A DNA stretch of 13,059 nt, taken from contig JAPLYA010000121.1 in the NCBI GenBank assembly GCA_026395775.1, positions 1 to 13,059 of the forward strand, read 5' to 3'. Positions 8,274 through 12,436 of this stretch are shown here, in pieces; position 1 is the stretch's first letter, and each line of letters starts with the position of its first letter. Position numbers and translations under genes: made by a program. The stretch is from Candidatus Pacearchaeota archaeon. GTDB taxonomy: Archaea; Nanobdellota; Nanobdellia; Pacearchaeales; GW2011-AR1. The notes beneath the pieces are model-generated. The model had not been told where the DNA came from. It saw only the letters and a program-made list of their open reading frames with translations, and did no database searches.

Positions 8274-8282
8274 TATTTAAAT
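8274..8282 (-). promoter_or_regulatory. TATA box of the RHH-giant-membrane protein operon
   Basis: ATTTAAATA on the - strand, centred at 8278. A start about 26 nt downstream (near 8252) would fall inside the inverted repeat and leave a leader of roughly 14 nt. The surrounding DNA is so AT-rich that other TATA boxes are possible. Confidence 0.45.
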
Positions 8283-8287
8283 CTAAC

Positions 8288-8319
8288 TATATAATATTTA
8301 AAAATTATAATATTATATA
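8288..8319. repeat. AT-only inverted repeat upstream of the operon promoter
   Basis: Arms TATATAATATT (8288-8298) and AATATTATATA (8309-8319) are exact reverse complements with a 10-nt spacer. It could be a second regulatory site, but the arms are pure A/T, so chance is a real possibility. Confidence 0.3.
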
Positions 8320-8365
8320 CTACTATAATACTAATGAGGGGCTGAGAAATAAACGGGTATTAACC

Positions 8366-8418
8366 CCAGAGCAAGCTCTGGACACCGAACCACCACTTCC
8401 CCACAGCAAGCTGTGGGG
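8366..8418. repeat. Pair of GC-rich hairpins with CAAG loops
   Basis: Two perfect hairpins lie 17 nt apart in an otherwise AT-rich gap: CCAGAG-CAAG-CTCTGG (8366-8381) and CCCCACAG-CAAG-CTGTGGGG (8399-8418). Both share the loop and its flanking AG/CT. The octamer GGGTATTA occurs before the first hairpin (8355-8362), at the end of the second (8416-8423), and inverted at 8486-8493. The form resembles REP-type palindromes linked to IS200-like (Y1) transposases; no transposase is present here. Confidence 0.6.
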
Positions 8419-8546
8419 TATTACAATAAATAAAAAATAAACTATTTCAGCATGCTATGAAGTTAGAGCCGATTGGTTTGGAGAATAATACCCAAGCTAA
8501 ACACAATTAAAAAGTTTACAAAATTAGTTTTATTTTTACCAAAGAA

Positions 8547-9317
8547 TTAAGTTAAAATATATTTTCCTTTTAGGGCTTTATTAGGATAGACAACAAAACC
8601 TTTTTTTGGAATAATATCAGCTTCTACAACGGCTCGTTTGATGTTAGTTCCTCTCATTTTGACAACCTCAATTGCTCGACCTCTTTTTCCATTGTCATAG
8701 AAAACATTGTAAATGGGGATGATTCCATCTGACAAAAAGGAAACAGCTTCTGCTCTCTCCACAAAGCTAGTTCCTACATGATTAGGATTAGAGGTTTCTC
8801 TAATCAGAAAAGAAGTTATTTCATTGCTTTCTAGATATCTGAATAACTGTTCCATATAAACTCTGAATCTTGATTCTTCTCCTGAGAATGCTGAAGCTAT
8901 GGATGATAATGAATCAATTAGAACAATATCTGGCTTGAAATCTTTTGGAATTAAAACAGGCTGAACTTCAATTAACAGTTCTTTTTTTGCTTCCGACAAC
9001 AAAGCCTCTACGCTTCTTGCTATATCTAGGGCATTAAATCTTTTTATCATTAATAAGCTTTTTTTTTCATATTCTTTGGTGTCCCAGCCGAATTTTGATA
9101 TATGGCTTCTTAATCTGTATTCTGGCTCTTCAAAGCTCATATACAAAACTTTCTTTCCTCTTTTGCAGGCATTCATTGCAAGATTTAGGCAGAAAATTGT
9201 TTTTCCAGAACCCGGTCCGCCTTCAACCAGTATTGCTGTTCCAATTGGAATTCCTTCTCCTGTTAATTCGTCAAATCCAGGAATATTTGTTTTGAAATAA
9301 TTCTCCTCTTTTTGCAT
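8547..9317 (-). CDS. Single-domain KaiC-like (RecA superfamily) ATPase
   Basis: A 256-residue ATPase of the archaeal KaiC/RAD55-like group. Visible features: the entry motif TNIPGFDELTGEGIP (about 10-24); Walker A GGPGSGKT (33-40, Lys39); the Glu pair in MSFEEPEYRL (63-64), matching the catalytic Glu pair of KaiC; Walker B DIVLIDSLSS (130-139, Asp135); and the KMRGT motif (220-224) typical of KaiC domains. It has one domain rather than the cyanobacterial tandem. The ATG at 9317 is preferred over an upstream TTG at 9383 because a TATA box lies between them, 25 nt before the ATG, and because family members begin shortly before the GFDEL motif. Such proteins are thought to act as ATP-dependent signalling switches, often with receiver or membrane partners; here the specific target is unknown. 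Confidence 0.9.
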   Translation of the reverse strand: MQKEENYFKTNIPGFDELTGEGIPIGTAILVEGGPGSGKTIFCLNLAMNACKRGKKVLYMSFEEPEYRLRSHISKFGWDTKEYEKKSLLMIKRFNALDIARSVEALLSEAKKELLIEVQPVLIPKDFKPDIVLIDSLSSIASAFSGEESRFRVYMEQLFRYLESNEITSFLIRETSNPNHVGTSFVERAEAVSFLSDGIIPIYNVFYDNGKRGRAIEVVKMRGTNIKRAVVEADIIPKKGFVVYPNKALKGKYILT

Positions 9318-9337
9318 GATTATACTACTCAACAGGG

Positions 9338-9346
9338 ATTTAAAAA
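9338..9346 (-). promoter_or_regulatory. TATA box of the KaiC-like gene (leaderless)
   Basis: TTTTTAAAT on the - strand, centred at 9342, is 25 nt before the A of the ATG at 9317. The spacing predicts transcription from the start codon and rules against the upstream TTG start at 9383, which would precede the TATA box. Confidence 0.6.
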
Positions 9347-9421
9347 GGTTTTTGAAAACATTCTTCCTAGAATTAATAACCAATTACCATTCAATTTTTA
9401 AACGGGCTGGAAGTTTCCATT

Positions 9422-9673
9422 TCAATCTTTTTTGTTATTCAAAATAATGTTTTCTACAAAGATAGCTCCAGCCTTTTTCTTGCTATTCTTCATTGCAAAT
9501 GGATAAGCTTTAGCATATGCAATATTTGTGCATTTTCCATTGAAATCGCAGCAAGGAAATTCTTTTCCATTTTTTAATTTCTTCAACCTTATTCTTGAGA
9601 CAATTTCATCATTTTTATCTCTGAGAATCTTCAATTTTCCCCCTTTATTATAGTATTTTGTTACTATTTTCAT
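9422..9673 (-). CDS. 83-residue protein of unknown function with a Cys cluster
   Basis: A small basic protein that I cannot assign. The N-terminal half (about 1-35) looks like two or three beta strands (MKIVTKYYNKGGKLKILRDK, EIVSRIRLKKLK). A cluster C41, C42 and C48 in EFPCCDFNGKCTNIAYAKAYPF follows and could bind a metal or form a small structural knuckle; no matching second Cys/His pair is seen, so a complete zinc site within one chain is uncertain and a C-terminal truncation is possible. The end is strongly basic (NSKKKAG). A TATA-like sequence lies about 22.5 nt before the ATG, and a broken toxin gene ends 11 nt upstream on the same strand. The composition and motif suggest a real gene; the function is open. 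Confidence 0.65.
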   Translation of the reverse strand: MKIVTKYYNKGGKLKILRDKNDEIVSRIRLKKLKNGKEFPCCDFNGKCTNIAYAKAYPFAMKNSKKKAGAIFVENIILNNKKD

Positions 9674-9684
9674 TTTATTATTTA

Positions 9685-9959
9685 TTAGAACTTAAATAAT
9701 TTTTCATAATCTTTATGATTCATCCAATCAAGAATAATTGCTATAATCTGAATTTCTTCCGAAGGCGTTAAAACATATAGCATTTTCCATCAATCTGGGA
9801 GATTATAAATCTAAGAGTTGTTTAGCCCACACTTTTGAATAAGCTGTTTTGGAATAAGGCTTTTCTTTACATTTCTTCCAGAAAAGCATCTTTCTACAAT
9901 GTGCCAATTGCTCTAATCAATGCCTTTTTAACAGGATCTGATTCGTTCAATTCATTAAA
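9685..9959 (-). pseudogene. Broken RelE-type toxin gene
   Basis: Read on the - strand, the remnant starts without its first residues at NELNESDPVKKALIRAI and then meets a TAG (9896-9894). After KDAF a lost T in a T run (near 9882-9886) shifts the frame, which resumes as SGRNVKKSLIPKQLIQKCG. Two more in-frame stops follow (TAG 9813-9811, TGA 9792-9790, the latter where the family has Gly before Trp-Arg/Lys). The end is intact: WKMLYVLTPSEEIQIIAIIL then DWMNHKDYEKLFKF and TAA. The pattern of SDPxxKALIRAI, an IPK segment, NLPxxWRxLY and a final DWxxHKDYExxF is that of a RelE/ParE-superfamily toxin found in archaea. No antitoxin gene is seen beside it. Three stops plus a frameshift rule out a working toxin. 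The family call is from memory of the pattern, not from a search. Confidence 0.7.
9692..9699 (-). promoter_or_regulatory. TATA-like box of the 83-residue gene
   Basis: TTATTTAA on the - strand, centred about 22.5 nt before the ATG at 9673. It lies within the last codons of the RelE-type pseudogene. The spacing is slightly short compared with the other promoters in the window. Confidence 0.4.
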
Positions 9960-9992
9960 TCAAAAAAACTTGGACTAACGAAGTTTTTAGGA

Positions 9993-10045
9993 TGTTCAAG
10001 GAACTACCACGTCCTTTAGGATGTGGTTTTAGATGTTCCTTGACA
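9993..10045. repeat. Long imperfect hairpin, IS200/IS605-like end or remnant
   Basis: An inner stem CCACGTCC (10007-10014) pairs with GGATGTGG (10019-10026) around the loop TTTA. An outer stem TGTTCAAGGAAC (9993-10004) pairs with GTTCCTTGACA (10035-10045) with one bulge, separated on the right by TTTTAGAT. The motif TTTAG(G)ATGT occurs three times here. Long imperfect hairpins with a TTTAGG-type tip are typical of IS200/IS605 element ends. No transposase or TnpB is nearby, so this would be a solo end or a decayed element. Confidence 0.5.
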
Positions 10046-10105
10046 TAAGAGAAAGGCAGCTCATCTTATATGGTAAGCTAGACCCTTTCTCTTTTTACTG
10101 AAAAA

Positions 10106-10180
10106 CGCTCCCGACAGGAGTTGAACCTGCGACCCCCAACTTAGAAGGCTGGTGCTCTGTCCAGGCTGAGCTACAGGAGC
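10106..10180 (-). tRNA. tRNA-Arg (anticodon UCU)
   Basis: A complete cloverleaf on the - strand. Acceptor GCTCCTG pairs with CGGGAGC (one G-U); D stem GCTC/GAGC with loop AGCCTGGACA; anticodon stem CCAGC/GTTGG with one G-U; loop CTTCTAA giving anticodon TCT, which reads AGA and, by wobble, AGG; five-base variable loop GGGTC; T stem GCAGG/CCTGT with loop TTCAACT. The discriminator base is G, and CCA is not encoded, so the 3' end needs RNase Z cleavage and CCA addition. There is no intron. The transcript runs into TTTTT directly after the gene, a likely terminator. A TATA box is about 22 nt upstream. The longer reading frame over this region is an artefact of the tRNA sequence. Confidence 0.97.
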
Positions 10181-10183
10181 CGA

Positions 10184-10226
10184 GCATAGAGACTTGCTAT
10201 TTTTAAGGACTAACGAGTCTCTGTGC
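10184..10226 (-). promoter_or_regulatory. tRNA-Arg promoter inside an inverted repeat
   Basis: The - strand sequence CTTAAAAATA (10207-10198) is a TATA box centred about 22 nt before the mature tRNA 5' end. It lies in the loop of an inverted repeat with arms GCATAGAGACT (10184-10194) and AGTCTCTGTGC (10216-10226), 10 of 11 pairs matching. Whether the repeat matters for transcription is unknown. Confidence 0.55.
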
Positions 10227-10306
10227 GAGCCATGTATATAGTGAGAAAAAACCATATATAAAATTATGCTATTAATGATTTTGGTTGATGATGACTAATG
10301 CTCGCC

Positions 10307-10362
10307 AAAACAATTTGCTCTTGGAGATTATTAAATTTTAAATAGCAAGAGCAAGTTGTTTT
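10307..10362. repeat. 17-bp stem-loop, first of a tandem pair
   Basis: Arms AAAACAATTTGCTCTTG (10307-10323) and CAAGAGCAAGTTGTTTT (10346-10362) pair over 17 bp with a single G-U, around a 22-nt loop. The right arm is followed by CCTCACTTTCGTT. The second stem-loop nearby has the same size and a similar right flank. Confidence 0.7.
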
Positions 10363-10395
10363 CCTCACTTTCGTTCGGCTCTGAATTTCTAACTC
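10363..10395 (+). repeat. 33-nt dispersed repeat, copy 1
   Basis: This stretch, starting CCTCACTTTCG, resembles 12179-12211. The last 19 nt (GGCTCTGAATTTCTAACTC here) agree at 17 of 19 positions, and the flanking CCTCA and CGG blocks are also shared. Both copies are intergenic and in the same orientation. Confidence 0.6.
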
Positions 10396-10404
10396 AATAA
10401 ACTC

Positions 10405-10456
10405 AAAAAGTTTTCAATTTAGTATCCCATTTTAAATTTGAAATTGAAAGTTTTTT
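10405..10456. repeat. 16-bp stem-loop, second of a tandem pair
   Basis: Arms AAAAAGTTTTCAATTT (10405-10420) and AAATTGAAAGTTTTTT (10441-10456) pair over 16 bp with two G-U pairs, around a 20-nt loop. It is followed by CCTCTTGCTCGTT, similar to the sequence after the first stem-loop. On the + strand it ends in a T6 run and could also act as a terminator-like structure. Confidence 0.65.
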
Positions 10457-10557
10457 CCTCTTGCTCGTTTATCTCGCGGATATTTGTTGTTAAGGTGGAA
10501 ATCTTCTTTGTATCCTTGAAATGGGCATGGTTGGTTTAATTTAACCAACAACAATCA

Positions 10558-10600
10558 TTCCTGCGGCTAAAGATTTTTTACATTAACAATTCAGAGTTAA
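10558..10600 (+). repeat. 43-nt dispersed repeat, copy 2
   Basis: Matches 1462-1504 at 35 of 43 positions without gaps, with CGGCTAAAGA, TTAACAAT and AGAGTTAA conserved. The 13-mer AACCAACAACAAT just before it (10543-10555) is repeated at 11732-11744, where a more diverged third copy may follow. Confidence 0.6.
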
Positions 10601-10625
10601 ATAAATTTTGAAACTGGGATAATAA

Positions 10626-10633
10626 TTTATAAA
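10626..10633 (+). promoter_or_regulatory. TATA box of the RNase Z transcript
   Basis: TTTATAAA, centred 25.5 nt before the ATG at 10655, the same distance as in the receiver and Sm-like genes. A purine-rich GGGATAATAA upstream could serve as the BRE. This predicts a transcript starting at the leader ORF rather than at the RNase Z start codon. Confidence 0.55.
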
Positions 10634-10654
10634 CTAACTATTCTTATTCTAATT

Positions 10655-10720
10655 ATGAAAATTTACAATTTTCAAACTATTAAAAATTTCAAACATGGAG
10701 GAAAATTTTTATTATTATGA
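10655..10720 (+). CDS. Possible 21-codon leader ORF of the RNase Z gene
   Basis: An ATG at 10655 opens a 21-codon frame (MKIYNFQTIKNFK...) that ends at TGA 10718-10720, overlapping the RNase Z start by ATGA. The TATA box lies exactly where it would make this ATG the first codon of a leaderless mRNA. GGAGG at 10697-10701, inside the leader ORF, lies 15 nt before the RNase Z ATG, rather far for a normal Shine-Dalgarno contact. Reading: ribosomes load at the leaderless leader ORF, then reinitiate at RNase Z by overlap, helped perhaps by GGAGG. The peptide is basic and shows no known domain. Its short length leaves chance occurrence possible. Confidence 0.4.
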   Translation: MKIYNFQTIKNFKHGGKFLLL

Positions 10721-11610
10721 AAATACCAATTACATTTTTAGGAACATCTCAAGCAATACCCACTGCTAAAAGGAATCATACTGCAATTTTACTTAGCTAC
10801 AAAGATGAGAATATTCTTGTTGATTGCGGAGAAGGAACACAAAGGCAATTTAGAAAAGCTGAAATTAACCCTTGCAAACTGACAAAATTGTTGATTACCC
10901 ATTGGCATGGAGATCATGTTCTTGGCTTGCCTGGATTATTGCAGACTTTAGCTTTAAATGGCTATAATAGAAAGCTGGAAATTTATGTTCCTAAAGGCAC
11001 AAGACATTTCATTGATTTAATGTTTCAGTTATTTGTCTTTAAGGGAAAAATTGATTATGAAGTTTTTGAAAAAGAAGGAAAGATATTTGAGAATAAGGAT
11101 TTTGTAATTGAAGCTTTGCCAATGATTCATGGAACTGCTTGTTTAGCTTATTCTTTTATAGAAAAAGATAAAATTCGAATAGATAAGAAAAAACTTGAAA
11201 AATTGAAGATTAATGGAAAGCTGGTTGGAGAGCTGGCCAAAGGTAAGGATGTTGTCTGGAACAATAAAAAGATTTTGGCTAAAAATTTAACTTATTCTGA
11301 GAAAGGAAGGAAGATAAGTTTTATTTTTGACACAGCTGAAAATAAAAATATGGTTGAAATAGCTAAAGATGCTGACTTGTTGATTTCAGAAGCAACTTAT
11401 ACTGAAAATGAAGCTGAACTTGCTAAAGATTACAAGCATTTGACAGCTAAACAGGCTGCTGAGACAGCTAAAAAAGCTAAGGTTGAAAAATTAATTTTAA
11501 CTCATATAAGCCAGAGATATGAAAACAGAGAAAAAATTCTTTTGAATGAAGCAAGAAAGATTTTCAAGAATACAGAGCTGGCTGAAGATTTGATGGCCTT
11601 GGAAATCTAA
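10717..11610 (+). CDS. rnz: Ribonuclease Z (tRNA 3' endonuclease)
   Basis: A 297-residue metallo-beta-lactamase-fold enzyme that cuts precursor tRNA 3' of the discriminator base so that CCA can be added. Visible features: the N-terminal strand ITFLGTSQAIPTAKRN with the family PTxxRN-type motif (15-20); zinc motif HWHGDH (H62, H64, D66, H67) followed by GLPGLLQTL; H138 in MIHG; D205 in FIFDTAEN; the EATY motif (225-228); H241 in HLTA; and H263 in LTHISQRY. The full set of metal ligands is present and the length is normal for the short (RNase Z S) form. The segment IDKKKLEKLKINGKLVGEL (154-172) matches the usual pre-motif region. It acts in the cytoplasm on tRNAs such as the CCA-less tRNA-Arg next door. 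The start is the conserved MKIxxxFLGT. Confidence 0.97.
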   Translation: MKIPITFLGTSQAIPTAKRNHTAILLSYKDENILVDCGEGTQRQFRKAEINPCKLTKLLITHWHGDHVLGLPGLLQTLALNGYNRKLEIYVPKGTRHFIDLMFQLFVFKGKIDYEVFEKEGKIFENKDFVIEALPMIHGTACLAYSFIEKDKIRIDKKKLEKLKINGKLVGELAKGKDVVWNNKKILAKNLTYSEKGRKISFIFDTAENKNMVEIAKDADLLISEATYTENEAELAKDYKHLTAKQAAETAKKAKVEKLILTHISQRYENREKILLNEARKIFKNTELAEDLMALEI

Positions 11611-11627
11611 GAAATATTTCCAACGGG

Positions 11628-11661
11628 CCAGAAAATTTTGAAATTATAAAAAATTTTCTGG
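11628..11661 (+). terminator. Perfect 12-bp hairpin after RNase Z
   Basis: CCAGAAAATTTT (11628-11639) and AAAATTTTCTGG (11650-11661) are exact reverse complements around a 10-nt loop, starting 17 nt after the rnz stop codon. It could stabilise the 3' end or help termination, but no T run follows, so it is not a classical intrinsic terminator. Confidence 0.45.
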
Positions 11662-11731
11662 AAGTTGAGATTTAGAGTTAATAACTAAATTCTTTTGTAA
11701 ATCTTTTAATTGATTTAAAGCTTAATTAAAC

Positions 11732-11785
11732 AACCAACAACAATTATCACCCATAATGAAATAGTTTTCTTTTATCAATAATTAA
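11732..11785 (+). repeat. Diverged third copy of the intergenic repeat
   Basis: The 13-mer AACCAACAACAAT (11732-11744) is identical to 10543-10555, and the later stretch TTTTCTTTTATCAATAA resembles TTTTCTTTTAACAATAA of the copy ending at 1504. The part between is too diverged to align firmly by eye. Confidence 0.4.
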
Positions 11786-11860
11786 TTCTCAAATTTAGAG
11801 CATAAGCTAGAAACAAAAACCTAGAAGCATATTCCAGGCGAAATTAAACACGGGAAACGC

Positions 11861-12109
11861 TTACTTTTTCTCCACACTTGATGCTGGCGAGATAAAGATA
11901 ATTGTATCGCCTCTTAAAAAGGTTAGGCCTATACTTCTCTTTACTTCTCCATTAGCCATTTCTTTTGCGTTGTCTAAAACGATGTTGACATGTATGTCAA
12001 ATGCAAGCAAAGTTCCTACCATTTGCTTTTCGTTTTTCAACTGCACTAAGATTTCTTTTCCTTTGCTGCTGTTCAGCAAATCAAGTGGTCTTTCAATGCC
12101 ATTAGCCAT
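11861..12109 (-). CDS. Sm-like archaeal protein (SmAP/LSm)
   Basis: An 82-residue RNA-binding protein that should form a heptameric or hexameric ring binding U-rich RNA. The Sm1 motif spans about 17-50 and contains LLAFDIHVNIVLDNA, with the RNA-contacting residues D38, H40 and N42. The Sm2 motif is IGLTFLRGDTIIFISP, with R66-G67-D68 as in the family consensus. Length is typical for SmAP1. Start: ATG at 12109, preceded by TTTAAAAA centred 25.5 nt upstream, which predicts a leaderless mRNA; an AAGGAG at 12125-12120 would then lie upstream of the transcript and be meaningless. In many archaea this gene is linked to ribosomal protein L37e; here it is not, lying alone between RNase Z and eS1. It converges with RNase Z. 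Confidence 0.96.
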   Translation of the reverse strand: MANGIERPLDLLNSSKGKEILVQLKNEKQMVGTLLAFDIHVNIVLDNAKEMANGEVKRSIGLTFLRGDTIIFISPASSVEKK

Positions 12110-12130
12110 AATATGCTTTCTCCTTAGTGG

Positions 12131-12138
12131 TTTTTAAA
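12131..12138 (-). promoter_or_regulatory. TATA box of the Sm-like gene (leaderless)
   Basis: TTTAAAAA on the - strand, centred 25.5 nt before the ATG at 12109. The distance equals that of the receiver gene and the rnz leader ORF, so the same start rule applies. Confidence 0.55.
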
Positions 12139-12178
12139 GGTTTCTACATTGAATTTTTGAGAAGTAAATTATAGTTCG

Positions 12179-12211
12179 CCCTCATAAATTCGGGCTCGAA
12201 ATTTCTAACTC
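12179..12211 (+). repeat. 33-nt dispersed repeat, copy 2
   Basis: Partner of 10363-10395. The 3' part GGCTCGAAATTTCTAACTC agrees at 17 of 19 positions, and the leading CCTCA block is shared. The section also has a weak hairpin, CGCCC with CGGGCTCG. Confidence 0.6.
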
Positions 12212-12385
12212 GCAGACTCGCTCGTTGATTAAAATTTAAATTTTTGTCTTACAAATCTGCTTGGCTCAATCTCCTCTGTGTTTGGAGATTTCGCTGATTT
12301 TTATTAACAGAATTAAATACAAAACTGATTTTACATATTCTTTAATTGGGATAATTTTTGGTTTAAAAAATGCTCGCTTGCTAGT

Positions 12386-12415
12386 CAAGTATACTAAAAT
12401 AGTTTTATTTTTAAC
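12386..12415 (-). repeat. 30-nt dispersed repeat, copy 2 (3' of eS1)
   Basis: Inverted match (27 of 30) to 1390-1419. On the - strand it begins 21 nt after the eS1 stop codon and reads GTTAAAAATAAAACTATTTT then AGTATACTTG. The position after a gene in both copies suggests a 3'-end element; the mechanism is unknown. Confidence 0.6.
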
Positions 12416-12436
12416 TCCGAAGGTTAAGAATCAATC

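Larger units (their letters stand above)
8238..8546. other. 309-nt gene-free spacer between the RHH operon and the KaiC-like gene
   Basis: No coding frame is credible. It contains the operon promoter and operator (8245-8282), the AT inverted repeat (8288-8319), the hairpin pair (8366-8418), and an A/T-rich stretch to 8546 in which I see nothing definite. The KaiC-like gene ends at 8547 on the same strand, so its 3' end and the operon's regulatory region share this gap. Confidence 0.6.
10227..10654. other. Gene-free region between tRNA-Arg and RNase Z
   Basis: About 430 nt without a credible coding frame. It contains two long tandem stem-loops (10307-10362 and 10405-10456), two dispersed repeats (10363-10395 and 10558-10600), a small hairpin GTTGGTT/AACCAAC (10530-10536, 10543-10549), and the rnz promoter near its right end. 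The density of inverted repeats suggests an RNA gene or non-autonomous mobile elements. Confidence 0.6.
12110..12436. other. 327-nt gene-free spacer between the Sm-like gene and eS1
   Basis: No coding frame looks genuine. It holds the Sm-like promoter (12131-12138), copy 2 of the 33-nt repeat (12179-12211), a hairpin AATCTCC (12268-12274) with GGAGATT (12284-12290), and copy 2 of the 30-nt repeat (12386-12415), which begins 21 nt after the eS1 stop codon on the - strand. Confidence 0.6.

Noticed and set aside
9318..9383. N-terminal extension of the KaiC-like protein from a TTG at 9383
   Set aside because: The TATA box at 9338-9346 lies inside the extension and predicts transcription from the ATG at 9317; the extra 22 residues have no counterpart expected in the family.
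10061..10255. 64-codon frame on the - strand
   Set aside because: It runs straight through tRNA-Arg; the sequence APVAQPGQSTSLLSWGSQVQLL is the usual translation artefact of a tRNA.
12120..12125. AAGGAG as Shine-Dalgarno site of the Sm-like gene
   Set aside because: By the TATA distance rule the transcript starts at the ATG, so this sequence would not be in the mRNA; the 10-nt gap to the ATG is also long.
1279..12436. CRISPR array
   Set aside because: The intergenic repeats are few, scattered over kilobases and not regularly spaced; no cas gene is present.
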